This document shows, piece by piece, positions 16,722 to 25,322 of a stretch of DNA of 35,439 nucleotides. Below the pieces are notes generated by a model that ran no database searches, was not told the origin of the DNA, and was given only the letters and a program-made list of their open reading frames with translations. This DNA is from Polyangiaceae bacterium (GTDB taxonomy: Bacteria > Myxococcota_A > Polyangia > Polyangiales > Polyangiaceae), in the NCBI GenBank assembly GCA_016933275.1, contig JAFGBI010000319.1:1-35439 (forward strand), read 5' to 3'. A program made the position numbers and the translations under genes. The first letter of the stretch is position 1, and each line of letters starts with the position of its first letter.

Positions 16722-19424
16722 TCAATTGCATGCCCCGGATCCCCCGCCGCGAGGGCGCTCGAGGAGGTGCCAGTGCGAGAAATCGTCGGGGCCGAACGCC
16801 AGGACGACCGCGCCGCCGTCGACCGGCAACGCCACGGCCTTCGCGGCTGGTCCCGGTCGCAGCCGGCGGGCGCAGCGGCATTCGGTCACCAGGCGCAGCG
16901 ATCCCACGACCGGCTCCGACCGGAGCGGCAGGGCACCGGAGCTCGTGGCCTGCGCCGTCGCCGTCACCAGCAGGCTCTGCGCGGTCGCGATCGGACGCTC
17001 GTCGAGGCTTGACACGACGACCGTGGCCTTGCCCGTCGTCACCGAGATGGTGGCCGCGCCGAGCTTGACCGTGCGCCCACCGAGCCAGCCGCTCACGGCC
17101 TGCGACCGTGGCGTGTCGATCAGCTGGTATCCTTCCGTCCAGTCGCGCACGAGCTGGCCGGTGTCCGAGGCCACCCGGGTCGCCGCCGGGGGAAGGAACG
17201 AGCGATCCGGATCGGTGATGACCTCTTGCCCGGTTGGCTTGGTGAAGGTGTCCCAGGCGAGTTCGTGCGTATCTGGTAGACCGATCACCAGTCGGCTCTG
17301 CTCGGCCAGCGTGCGGATCGCCGCGCTCGTGGCCGGCGACACCTCTCGATCGTAGAGCGAGGCCGCGTCAAGCTCGAGACGGAAGGTCCGCTTCGCCTCC
17401 GCCACGTCTCCGCGACGGAACAGGAGGGCGGCCGCCGGCATCTGGGTCATCAGGGCTGGATCGTCCGCGGCCGACCAGATATCCAGGGTAGTGGGGGTCC
17501 CTCCTGCCGAGTATTGCTGGTAGGCATAGTGCATCACCAGGTCCCAGCCCTGAAGCGAGGCCAATGACGCGACGTAGAGCGGAGCCGCGAAGCGATCCTT
17601 CGCCGGCCAGGTCACGCTCCACTCGGTCACCGACAGCGGATAGCCGGCAACCTGCGCGGCCGCCAGCCAGTGGGCGAAGGTGGGGTTCGAGCGCGGATCC
17701 CGGCTCAGGAACTCGCTCTTTCCGTAGTTGTGAACGTCGATGATGTCGCCACTCGTGAGCGACGGCAGCGAGAAGGTCGGGTTGCCCCAGGTGCTGGTCG
17801 GAGCGACCAGCGCCTTGACACCGAGCTTCCGCACGTAGTCCAGGGAACGGGTGAAGAACCGGTGCTCGAGCTCGTTCAACCAGAGCTTCGAGGGACCGGG
17901 CTCCCAGGTACGCAGCAGCCGGTCGAGCGGGTGGCCGCTGCTCGCGGCGAACTGGGAGGCCATCGCTTCGAACATGGCCGTGTGGGCGGGGCTCGGCTTG
18001 TCCCGCAACATCTTGTTCCCGAAGTGCTGGGTGAGATCGTTCTCGTTGGTGAGCAGCACGGCCACCACCCCGGGGTCCTCGGCGAAGGAGAGACCGGTGC
18101 TGGGGTTCTTGGTGGACAGGTACTGGCGGGCGAAGTCGCGCCAGGCCGCTTCCAGATCGGGGTTCACGAAGTTGAAGCCCCGGTAGTCGCTGCGTGCGAT
18201 CTCGGCGAACTCGCGCACCCCGTCTCCGGACCGGTACCTTCGACCGACCTCGACGTCGATCCACACGTAGATCCCTTGCTCCTTCAGGCGCTGCACCCGG
18301 CGGCCCAGGGAAGCGAACGACGTGGCGTCGATCGTCTTGGTGTTGTCTCCCGACCTGAAGATGTTGGGGCTCACCCAATCCGAATCATGGTGGTGCAGGC
18401 GGACGAGGTTGAAGCCGAGCGCAGCGAGCCGTCGAGCGAGCGCCGCCACGTCGGCGTCGGTGCCCTGGAACAGGGCACTGGCCGTGAGGTTCGTACCCCA
18501 GAACCGGGCGGGAGTACCGTCCGCGAAGACCAGCCGATCCCCCTTTCGAGTGAGGCGTCCGTGACTGCCAGCGCGCCCGTGGGCGGCGTTGAGGAAGCTC
18601 AGATCGGGTCCCGTCATGCGGTCGAACGCCACCGGCCAGGAGCCGGCGAGCGGAGCATACGGGGGCCAGGCGCGGGTTTCGACCACGGCACCTCGTGGTG
18701 CCTGGACGGTCATCGTTTGTCGGCGGTGCCCAGCCTCGATCCGGTCGACGTAAAACATGCAGCGGAGCTCGAAGGGGTTCCCGCCCTCCGCGTAGATCCT
18801 GGGGAGCGGCGGCGCAAAGGTGACCCGCAGCTCACCGCCGTCTTTCGCCGCCCAGGTCCACCCCTCCCCGTCGGGCAGGATCGTCGGCTTGCCCTGCATC
18901 GCGGGGTGGTCCGTCAGCTCGAAATGGAGTCCGCCACCGATCACGGGAGCGCGGACCGAGCTTGCCCGGAGGTCGTAGACGACGGACAGCGCGCGATCCC
19001 CGTCTCGTCGGTAGGTCACTGACCCGCTGAGGCCGAGAGCGGCGTTGCGGACGCTCGCGGTCGGCAGCGCCCCCTCGCTTCCGGGTCTGAGCTCCGTCTC
19101 GGTCTCGGCCCAATCCCAGTCTTTGCCCCAGAGGGCCCAGGCGGGACGCGCGAAGGCGGTGGTCCCGAAAGCCACCGCGATCGAGCCGTTCTCGTCCGGG
19201 GACACGACGACGGCATGGGGCACGCTGAAGCCAGCAATCGTCGCCGTGGTCCTGGGAGCCTGCGCAGAGCTGCTCGCCGGCGGGCTGGCGGTGCTGGGGA
19301 GGGATTCCGCACTGGTGCGGGCCTTCTCGAAGGGGAGGTACGTCCCGCGCCGACTACAGGCCGTGACGAGGGCGAGCAAGGCCGCGGCGACCAGCAGGGA
19401 TACGGCGCCGAATCGGCGACGAAT
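16722..19424 (-). CDS. Clan-A (GH5-like) glycosidase lipoprotein, start codon unclear
   Basis: About 900 residues. The reliable N-terminus is the signal peptide RRRFGAVSLLVAAALLALVTAC with lipid-attachment Cys at 19358. No ATG, GTG or TTG lies between repeat module A and this signal. I set the start at an ATT (19424), but the frame stays open to a GTG/ATG region at 19676-19808 through the repeat. Residues about 60-290 form a beta-rich domain (GLHFELTDHP, DGEGWTWAAKDGGEL). The TIM barrel follows: FADGTPARFWGTNLTA, GFNLVRLHHHDSDW, the acid/base in LLTNE461ND and the nucleophile in VTE601WSVTW, with a beta-sandwich C-terminus. The N-E and T-E-W pair is typical of clan A glycoside hydrolases such as GH5. 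Probably degrades a polysaccharide at the cell surface. Exact specificity unknown. Confidence 0.78.
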   Translation of the reverse strand: MRRRFGAVSLLVAAALLALVTACSRRGTYLPFEKARTSAESLPSTASPPASSSAQAPRTTATIAGFSVPHAVVVSPDENGSIAVAFGTTAFARPAWALWGKDWDWAETETELRPGSEGALPTASVRNAALGLSGSVTYRRDGDRALSVVYDLRASSVRAPVIGGGLHFELTDHPAMQGKPTILPDGEGWTWAAKDGGELRVTFAPPLPRIYAEGGNPFELRCMFYVDRIEAGHRRQTMTVQAPRGAVVETRAWPPYAPLAGSWPVAFDRMTGPDLSFLNAAHGRAGSHGRLTRKGDRLVFADGTPARFWGTNLTASALFQGTDADVAALARRLAALGFNLVRLHHHDSDWVSPNIFRSGDNTKTIDATSFASLGRRVQRLKEQGIYVWIDVEVGRRYRSGDGVREFAEIARSDYRGFNFVNPDLEAAWRDFARQYLSTKNPSTGLSFAEDPGVVAVLLTNENDLTQHFGNKMLRDKPSPAHTAMFEAMASQFAASSGHPLDRLLRTWEPGPSKLWLNELEHRFFTRSLDYVRKLGVKALVAPTSTWGNPTFSLPSLTSGDIIDVHNYGKSEFLSRDPRSNPTFAHWLAAAQVAGYPLSVTEWSVTWPAKDRFAAPLYVASLASLQGWDLVMHYAYQQYSAGGTPTTLDIWSAADDPALMTQMPAAALLFRRGDVAEAKRTFRLELDAASLYDREVSPATSAAIRTLAEQSRLVIGLPDTHELAWDTFTKPTGQEVITDPDRSFLPPAATRVASDTGQLVRDWTEGYQLIDTPRSQAVSGWLGGRTVKLGAATISVTTGKATVVVSSLDERPIATAQSLLVTATAQATSSGALPLRSEPVVGSLRLVTECRCARRLRPGPAAKAVALPVDGGAVVLAFGPDDFSHWHLLERPRGGGSGACN

Positions 19425-19542
19425 CGGCCTAGAGCACCGATCAGGTTGCCAACAGCAACGGCCGCGCTGAAAACGCGTCCATGCGAGGCGAGGACGCTTT
19501 TCCAGCGCTGCCTCTGGTGAGGTCTGCTGCCGGCTCGGTGCT
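19420..19542 (+). repeat. Module A of the composite repeat (copy 1), nested hairpins
   Basis: Matches 35004-35128. The outer stem is AGCACCGA (19433-19440) with TCGGTGCT (19535-19542). The inner long stem is GGCCGCGCTG (19460-19469) with CAGCGCTGCC (19503-19512). The tip stem is GCGTCC (19475-19480) with GGACGC (19492-19497), closing an 11-base loop ATGCGAGGCGA. One further hairpin GTTGC/GCAAC sits on the 5' side. It directly abuts the glycosidase signal-peptide codons. Confidence 0.88.
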
Positions 19543-19548
19543 ATAAGT

Positions 19549-19587
19549 AGTTGATTTGACTCAGCAATCAACCTGATTGCTGCTCCA
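19549..19587 (+). repeat. Module B of the composite repeat (copy 1)
   Basis: A perfect 7-bp stem GTTGATT (19550-19556) / AATCAAC (19566-19572) with a 9-base loop, then CTGATTGCTGCTC. Matches 35319-35356. Here it follows module A after only six bases, with module C absent. Confidence 0.85.
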
Positions 19588-19849
19588 GCGCGGACGAATG
19601 GAGCGGGCCCGCAGGCGCTGGGGAGGGGGACCCATTCGGCTTCACGGGCGCTCGCGCGCGGCGTCATCGGTTCCATCGCCGCGTATTGTCGTGGCTTCGA
19701 AGGACGCGAGCAGCCCAGAATCGGCGCCCTCGCGAGACAAATCCATAACGTACCGTAACCCAACGGGAACTGTCCGCTGGCCGAGACCGCGTTGGCACCC
19801 GGGCGCAAGCTCGATGGCGTCCCCTCGGGGGCATGGGTAAGGTGATCGC
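19588..19849. other. Intergenic remainder upstream of the M28 peptidase
   Basis: Sequence between repeat module B and the GTG at 19850. It is continuous with an open minus-strand frame leading through the repeat into the glycosidase (ATG at 19676, GTG at 19808), but those codons show no signal peptide or motif. It should contain the promoter for the M28 peptidase; no clear boxes seen. Confidence 0.4.
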
Positions 19850-21112
19850 GTGGACGACGGCCTCGATCGCTTCGATGCCGCCCGCGCCATGCGGGACCTC
19901 CGGGAGCTATGTGATCCGGTGATGGCGGGACGGCTCCCGGGAACCGAGGGTGAGCGGCGGGCCGCGGACTACCTCGAAGCCCAGCTGGGGGCGGCAGGAA
20001 TCGGCGTCACTCGAGACGCCTTCGAGGTGGTGGTGCCGGTTCTCGCCGAGTCCCCTGGCCTTTCGGTCGCGGGGACGCGCCTGGTCCACCTCGAGGACTT
20101 CTGCGTCAACGTGCAGGGCGCAGCCGCTGGTGGAAGGGCCGAAGCGGAGGCGGTGTGGCTCGACCGAGCCCAGACCCTGCCCGCGACGCTCGAGGGACGG
20201 ATCGGCGTCTGTCGCGTCGACGCGGCCGGGGGTCGAAGAACCGGGCTCGATGCCTACGTCGACCGCCATCGGCGGATCCGCGACGCGGGCGCGGTCGGGA
20301 TGATCCAGGTGGGACCCCGCACGGATCGACGCAAGGTCATGAACCATCGCCGGGAACGGCCGGGTCTGCCATCCGTCGATGCGTCACCCTCTGTGGTCGA
20401 GCTCGCCTTCGGTCGGGGCCGACCGGTGGTCGGCCAGGTGGGCCGGCGGGTGGCGCTCGCGGTGCCGCTCGAGGACCGGCAGCTCATGAGCGCGGGCAAC
20501 CTGATCGCTCCGATCGGGACGGGACCGGTCCGGGTGGTCCTGTGCGCGCACTACGATCACGTCGGGGCCATCGGCGAAGGCGTGTTTTTTGCAGGCGCGA
20601 GCGACAACGCCAGTGGGGTCGCCGTGGTGCTGGAGGTCGCGCGGGTGCTCGCGGCGCGACCGACCGGGCCCGGCACCGTGGTGATCCTGTTCACGGCTGC
20701 CGAAGAGGTGGGGATGCTCGGAGCCAGGCGGTTCGCATCCCGGGTTCGGCGCGACGTTACGGTGGTGAACCTCGACGAGGTGGCGGGCGAGGGAGAAGAC
20801 CCGATTTGGCTGTTGGCGAGCCGCGGTTTCCCCGAGGGGCTGGTCGAGGCGCGGGACTTCGTTCGCATCGGGGCGCCCCTCCGCACGGTGCCGATGGCGA
20901 TGCCCGCCTTCGACGACAGCGTACCTTTCGTGGAGCATGGGGTGGAGAAGGTGGCGACCCTCTTCCGCCGAGCCGCAGGACCGGAGGTGGCACACACGCT
21001 CGGCGACGTCCCGGAGCGCATCTCCCCTTCCGCGCTGACCCCACCGGGCCGCGCGCTGCTCCTCTTGGCCGCGCGAGCCCGAGGCGGCGAAGCGCCCCCC
21101 CAGACGGAGTGA
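19850..21112 (+). CDS. M28-family zinc metallopeptidase
   Basis: 420 residues from GTG at 19850, preceded by AAGGTGA. No signal peptide is seen, so probably cytoplasmic. The N-terminal part DPVMAGRLPGTEGERRAADYL is typical of M28 aminopeptidases, and a PA-like insert (about 80-200) follows. The zinc ligands are visible in order: H234 in CAHYDHVG, D252 in GASDNASGVAVVLEVAR, E285-E286 in FTAAEEVGMLGARRF, D in VVNLDEVAG and a final H in AHTLGDVPERI. All catalytic positions are present, so it should be active as an aminopeptidase or a related hydrolase. Convergent with the cytidylate-kinase-like gene. Confidence 0.88.
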   Translation: MDDGLDRFDAARAMRDLRELCDPVMAGRLPGTEGERRAADYLEAQLGAAGIGVTRDAFEVVVPVLAESPGLSVAGTRLVHLEDFCVNVQGAAAGGRAEAEAVWLDRAQTLPATLEGRIGVCRVDAAGGRRTGLDAYVDRHRRIRDAGAVGMIQVGPRTDRRKVMNHRRERPGLPSVDASPSVVELAFGRGRPVVGQVGRRVALAVPLEDRQLMSAGNLIAPIGTGPVRVVLCAHYDHVGAIGEGVFFAGASDNASGVAVVLEVARVLAARPTGPGTVVILFTAAEEVGMLGARRFASRVRRDVTVVNLDEVAGEGEDPIWLLASRGFPEGLVEARDFVRIGAPLRTVPMAMPAFDDSVPFVEHGVEKVATLFRRAAGPEVAHTLGDVPERISPSALTPPGRALLLLAARARGGEAPPQTE

Positions 21113-21197
21113 GGCGAGGTGCGTCGCGCGCGCACGGACCCGAACCACGGCCGCATCGCGGTCGCCGAGGAGGCGGCTCGTCGCACGCGGCGGCAGG

Positions 21198-21989
21198 TCA
21201 GGTGCCGTCCGCTGGTTCGGGCGGCAGCGTCGACGCACGCTGGAGAGCGCGGTCCGCTTCCTTGGCCTGCGCGCTGGTCGGAAGCTCGCCGAACTTCGCC
21301 AGGTACGCCATCAGGATGAGCAGGTCCGCGCGTTGCGGCGTGTAGACCGCGGTGTTGATGACCAGATCGTAGTGCTCGGGACTCCCCGCCTCCTGGCCGA
21401 AATGGGTGCGAACGAATTCGGTGCGCCGGCGATCTCCGGCCCGGACCCCTCGCCGCGCCGTTTCGAGCGGAACCGAGAGTCGTTCGATGACGCCGCGCAC
21501 GCGCACGTCGAACGGCGCCACCAGGCGTACGCGGAGCGACCGCGTCGGATCGACCAGGAACTGAGCGCCGTGCCCTACGATGACGGCCCCGCCGCGCTCG
21601 CAGATCGAGCCGATGATGAAACGCAGACGCTCGACGTAGGTCGTCGAAGTGGCCCGCCGGTTGAAGATGCTGGCACCGAGCAGTTGCTCGATCCTGCTTC
21701 TGGCACTCTCGTCGAGTCGTTCCGCGGTCGCTTCGTCGGTGTTCAGATCGCGGGCGATCTTGGTAACGATCTCGCGGTCCCAAAAGCTGAAACCGAGCCG
21801 CTCCGCCGTCCGGTACCCGAGCACGACGCCATGGGTGCCAAACTCGCGCGAGATCGCCACCACTGGCCAGACGGGTGGAGCCGAGCCCGTCGAGAGCTCC
21901 GGCTTGAGCTCGATGCCCCGGACCTGCTCCTCGATGACCGCCGCCACCTCACGTGGCTGACCTTCGCTCCGCGACTCTGGCACCGCCAT
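21198..21989 (-). CDS. Cytidylate kinase-like family protein
   Basis: 263 residues. ATG at 21989 is chosen over an earlier start at 22007 because GGGAGGGAGGT lies just upstream at the proper distance. VVAISREFGTHGVVLGYRTAERLGFSFWDREIV matches the start of the cytidylate-kinase-like family (PF13189 type), where the P-loop is degenerate: here the Gly-rich loop reads GTHGVVLG without the usual GKS/T. VIVGHGAQFLVDPTRSLRVRLVAP and RTHFGQEAGSPEHYDLVINT are also typical. Members are often fused to or near transport proteins. Substrate unproven. It is divergent from the PspA cluster with a 217-base gap that probably holds both promoters. Confidence 0.82.
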   Translation of the reverse strand: MAVPESRSEGQPREVAAVIEEQVRGIELKPELSTGSAPPVWPVVAISREFGTHGVVLGYRTAERLGFSFWDREIVTKIARDLNTDEATAERLDESARSRIEQLLGASIFNRRATSTTYVERLRFIIGSICERGGAVIVGHGAQFLVDPTRSLRVRLVAPFDVRVRGVIERLSVPLETARRGVRAGDRRRTEFVRTHFGQEAGSPEHYDLVINTAVYTPQRADLLILMAYLAKFGELPTSAQAKEADRALQRASTLPPEPADGT

Positions 21990-22206
21990 GCGGACCTCCC
22001 TCCCCACGCGAGGGCTGCCCCCGCAGCCCCGTACTCTTCATGCTCGTTCAAGGCGGGGACTCCGTCAAGCTCCCACCCCTGCGGAGCCGCGCCGTCCGGC
22101 GTCTCCCGCCGTGCGCCGCGGGGGACCGAGGCTGGCCGAGACGGCCCTGCCGTTGACGCGGGACGGGAGAACCGGCACGCTGAGGGCCCAGCATCGAGAG
22201 GGTACC

Positions 22207-22833
22207 ATGAGCGGATGGAAGAAGGTCCGGAGCCTTTTCTGGCAGCAGGGCGAGGCGGAACCCGACGCGCTCGCCGGAGAAGCCGCCGACCTCAGCGACG
22301 AGGATTTCGCTGCGCTCCTCGCGGGCAACGAGCACGCAGTGCCGAGCGGCCCCGCAGAACCAGTGGACGCCACCTCGATCGCCGTCACCACCGCCGCGGA
22401 TGGCGCGATCGAGATCGACTTCCAAACCCAGTACGACGAGGCGGGGATCCCCGATACGGACGAGGTCGAACAGCTCGAGAGCTTCCTCACGCGTCTCGAC
22501 GCCGCGCTGCCGAAGGCCTCGAAGATCGCCGCGGCCGAGGCCTTCCTCGGCGCGATCGGCAAGGACAAGAGCGCGGTCATGACCGACGCCGAGCGCAAGA
22601 TCCAGCGCGTGCGGGGGCTCCTCGCGGCCAAGGAGGCCGCCACGGGCGACTCGATCGCGACCGAACAGGCGTCGATCGATCAGCTCCTCCAGCAGATCGA
22701 GGGGCACAAGCAGCGCATGGAGGACCTGAATCGCGAGCTCGAGGGCGTCCGTCGCGCCTGCCTCGTCGAGGAGTCACGGCTACAGGCCGCGCGGGTGTTC
22801 TTCGGGAGCGTGACCCCGACGGCGAAAAGCTGA
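22207..22833 (+). CDS. Small helical protein preceding PspA, unknown family
   Basis: 208 residues from ATG at 22207, with GAGAGGG upstream. I do not recognise the family. The N-terminus MSGWKKVRSLFWQQGE resembles the membrane-binding amphipathic helix of the PspA protein that follows (FVRGLFWQGQ). A short acidic segment is followed by DGAIEIDFQTQYDEAGIPDTDEVEQLESF. The second half (about 90-200) is helical and likely coiled coil (QASIDQLLQQIEGHKQRMEDL). It is 59 bases from pspA on the same strand and is the first gene of the run, so a cytoplasmic PspA partner or adaptor is inferred. Confidence 0.8.
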   Translation: MSGWKKVRSLFWQQGEAEPDALAGEAADLSDEDFAALLAGNEHAVPSGPAEPVDATSIAVTTAADGAIEIDFQTQYDEAGIPDTDEVEQLESFLTRLDAALPKASKIAAAEAFLGAIGKDKSAVMTDAERKIQRVRGLLAAKEAATGDSIATEQASIDQLLQQIEGHKQRMEDLNRELEGVRRACLVEESRLQAARVFFGSVTPTAKS

Positions 22834-22892
22834 CCACACCCCGTGGGATCGGGGCAGCGCAGCAACGACCAACGAACAGTGGAGCAACCCAG

Positions 22893-23645
22893 ATGACCAT
22901 CGCCGGCCGGTTCTTCAATTTCGTACGCGGACTGTTCTGGCAGGGGCAGCGCGCCCTCGAGCAGGGCAATCCGGAGGCCGTGTACGAGATGGCCATCCGC
23001 AAGATGAAGACCCAGTACCAGCACATGCACGGGGCCGTCGGCAGGCTCGCTGCGGAACGGAATCGCCTACGAAATCTGATCGCTCTGAAGGAGAAATCCC
23101 TCGCCCAGATCGAGGGCGATCTGGAGGCGGCGCTCGGCGAGGCCCAGGGAGGCAACGCAGACGCGATGGAGCTCGGCGAGGATTTGCTCAACGAGAAGGA
23201 GGCGCTCGAGGGCGAGCTCAAGGCCCTGGCGCAGGAGCTTGCCGCCTCCGAGAAGTTGGTCGCGGACTATCTCGCCAAGCTACGCGAGCTCGAGGCCAAG
23301 ACCAAGGGCATGGAGTCGAAGAAGGACGCCATGATCGCCAAGCTCCAGAGTGCCCAGGCGCGCAAGTCGTTCAACGAGATGATGAGCGGGATGAGCACGA
23401 GCGCCGAGGAGAGCGCGGTGGCGGACATCGACAAGCACATCGAGAGCGTCACCGCACAGGCCGATATCACCGACGAGATGAGCGGCGCGACCCGCGAGGA
23501 GAAGCGCCGCCAGCTACGGCAGGCGGCCCAGTCACGCGCCGCCAAATCCCGGTTCCAGGCGATGCTCGAGGCGCGCCAGGCCGGCGCCGCGGGCGGCGCC
23601 CAGGCAACGACCCGGGTGACCGAAGGCAAGAGCGGAATTGGGTGA
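22893..23645 (+). CDS. PspA/IM30 family protein
   Basis: 250 residues from ATG at 22893, with GGAG eight bases upstream. Almost entirely helical, with an N-terminal amphipathic helix MTIAGRFFNFVRGLFWQG and long coiled coils (RNRLRNLIALKEKSLAQIEG and EALEGELKALAQELAASEKL). The layout, with no other domain, and the length near 220-250 fit PspA/Vipp1 (ESCRT-III superfamily) proteins, which polymerise on damaged inner membrane. A Gly/Ala-rich tail of about 25 residues follows the last helix. It lies 39 bases before the solute-binding/OmpA gene. No PspF, PspB or PspC is present, so this is not the classical enterobacterial operon. Confidence 0.85.
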   Translation: MTIAGRFFNFVRGLFWQGQRALEQGNPEAVYEMAIRKMKTQYQHMHGAVGRLAAERNRLRNLIALKEKSLAQIEGDLEAALGEAQGGNADAMELGEDLLNEKEALEGELKALAQELAASEKLVADYLAKLRELEAKTKGMESKKDAMIAKLQSAQARKSFNEMMSGMSTSAEESAVADIDKHIESVTAQADITDEMSGATREEKRRQLRQAAQSRAAKSRFQAMLEARQAGAAGGAQATTRVTEGKSGIG

Positions 23646-23684
23646 GCCCCGCGCCCGGAACCCTGCGCGGAGAACGGAGCTTTC

Positions 23685-25322
23685 ATGGCAAATTCAACGG
23701 GTGGCAAACCGGGTCCTGCACTCACGGTCGGGATCCCCGCGATCATCCTGGCGGCGGCTGGGTACTTTGGCTGGTCGATGTTGCTCAAGCCGGCCCTCCA
23801 GAAGAAAGAGCAGGCGGAGACCGCGCAGGCGCTGAGCAGCTCGACGTCTCTGACCAGCAAGAAGTACGGCACGATGATCCGCGTCGCCGGAGACCCCTGG
23901 TCCGGCTACAGCACCTTCCGCGGGGAACCACGGCTGGCGGAGGAGCTCGCGAAGCAGGACATCGGCATCGAGTACATCGACGACGAGAAGCTCTATGAGC
24001 AGGGCGCGCGCATGATGGCGCTGACCGAGGGCAAGCTCGACCTGGCGCTCACCACGGTGGATGCCTTCCTCCAGCACGGCGCGAAACACAAGCAGAAGGG
24101 GCTCTACCCCGGCGTCATCCTGTGGAACATCGACGAGTCGAACGGCGGGGACGCGGTGTTCGTCGCCAAGGGCAAGAAGAGCTTCGACGACGTGACGCCA
24201 TCGGACAAGGTCTGCTACTCCACCGGCACGCCAAGCGAGCACCTGTGGGATTTCGCGAGCCTGAGCTTCGCGGCGCTCGAGAACGTGAAGCAGGACAACG
24301 GAGTGGTCGCCAAGGACTGCTGGGAGAAGCTGAAGGCGGGCAGCGTCAACGTGGCCGTGATCTGGCAGCCTTTCACCGCGATCGCCGCGAAGGAGGGGTA
24401 TCCCAAGGTCTTCGCCACCGGAGGGCAGGCGGACGACGTGATCGTCGACGTGGTAGTGGCCAATCGCGACTTCGTGATCCGGCACAAGGACACCCTGCAG
24501 AAGCTCGCGACCGCCTACTTCAAGGTGATCGACGGCTACGCGAAGGACGCGGCGGCTCACGCGACGTTCATCACCAAGGACTGCGGTTCCGACTGCGCGA
24601 ACGACGCCTCGCTCGGGCGTGCCGTGCTCGACGGCATCGATTTCCTCACGCTCGAAGAGAACCTCTGTCTGTGGTGGGGGCAGTGCGGCACTCCCGCGAA
24701 GATGGTGGAGCGCATCGGCAAGACCGGACGTTTGCTGACGGCCAAGAACAAGGTCAACGCGGCCGATCTGCCCCCCGCGGAGACGATCCTCAACGACAGC
24801 TTCCTCGTGGCGATGAAGGGCCAACTCGAGGAGCGTGCCAAGCTCGCCGCCGAGGTTGCTGGGAAGGACACCGAGGTCACCGCGCCGACGCTGTCCGCCG
24901 AAGAGAAGAAGTACGCATACGCCGCGGACACGACGAAGGCGGACGGCTCGGCCGACGTGGGCACGCTCAAGCTCCCGAACATCTATTTCGCGGAGGGGAA
25001 GTCCGAGCTCGACGCGAACGCCAAGAGCGTCGTGACCGGAATCGCCGACCAGCTCAGGAGCTTCCCTGCGCTGTGCGTCCGGGTGCACGGGCACACCAAC
25101 TCCAAGGGCAACGCCGCGGCGAACAAGCGTCTGAGTCAAGACCGCGCCGACGCGATCGTGCGGCAGCTCAAGTCGCTGGACGGCATCGCGTTCCCACAGT
25201 CGCGCTTCGACGTGCAGGGCTTCGGCTCCGAGCAACCGGTCCTGGTCAACGGGACCGAGGACCTGGACGGCAGCCGGCGCACCGAGTTCAAGCTGTTCAA
25301 CTGCGGCGCCAAGGCGATGTGA
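23685..25322 (+). CDS. Membrane-anchored solute-binding protein fused to OmpA domain
   Basis: 545 residues from ATG at 23685. One N-terminal membrane helix (about 13-34, ALTVGIPAIILAAAGYFGWS) with no lipobox anchors the protein facing the periplasm. Residues about 60-400 form a periplasmic binding-protein fold of the NMT1/NitT-TauT type (MIRVAGDPWSGYSTFRGEP, ILWNIDESNGGDAVFVAKGK, VAVIWQPFTAIAAKEGYP). Residues about 425-540 are an OmpA-type peptidoglycan-binding domain (IYFAEGKSELDANAKSV, NKRLSQDRADAIV, FGSEQPVLVN, SRRTEFKLF). The fusion suggests a sensor that binds a small molecule while held on the cell wall. Its binding domain resembles the importer protein at 32445-33551. It overlaps the next gene by four bases (GTGA), so the two are translationally coupled. 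Confidence 0.88.
   Translation: MANSTGGKPGPALTVGIPAIILAAAGYFGWSMLLKPALQKKEQAETAQALSSSTSLTSKKYGTMIRVAGDPWSGYSTFRGEPRLAEELAKQDIGIEYIDDEKLYEQGARMMALTEGKLDLALTTVDAFLQHGAKHKQKGLYPGVILWNIDESNGGDAVFVAKGKKSFDDVTPSDKVCYSTGTPSEHLWDFASLSFAALENVKQDNGVVAKDCWEKLKAGSVNVAVIWQPFTAIAAKEGYPKVFATGGQADDVIVDVVVANRDFVIRHKDTLQKLATAYFKVIDGYAKDAAAHATFITKDCGSDCANDASLGRAVLDGIDFLTLEENLCLWWGQCGTPAKMVERIGKTGRLLTAKNKVNAADLPPAETILNDSFLVAMKGQLEERAKLAAEVAGKDTEVTAPTLSAEEKKYAYAADTTKADGSADVGTLKLPNIYFAEGKSELDANAKSVVTGIADQLRSFPALCVRVHGHTNSKGNAAANKRLSQDRADAIVRQLKSLDGIAFPQSRFDVQGFGSEQPVLVNGTEDLDGSRRTEFKLFNCGAKAM

Noticed and set aside
22893..23645. Classical psp operon
   Set aside because: No pspB, pspC or sigma-54 activator pspF next to the PspA gene; only the PspA component is shared.
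23694..25235. 513-codon minus-strand frame
   Set aside because: Antisense to the binding-protein/OmpA fusion; Val/Arg/Leu-rich without domains.
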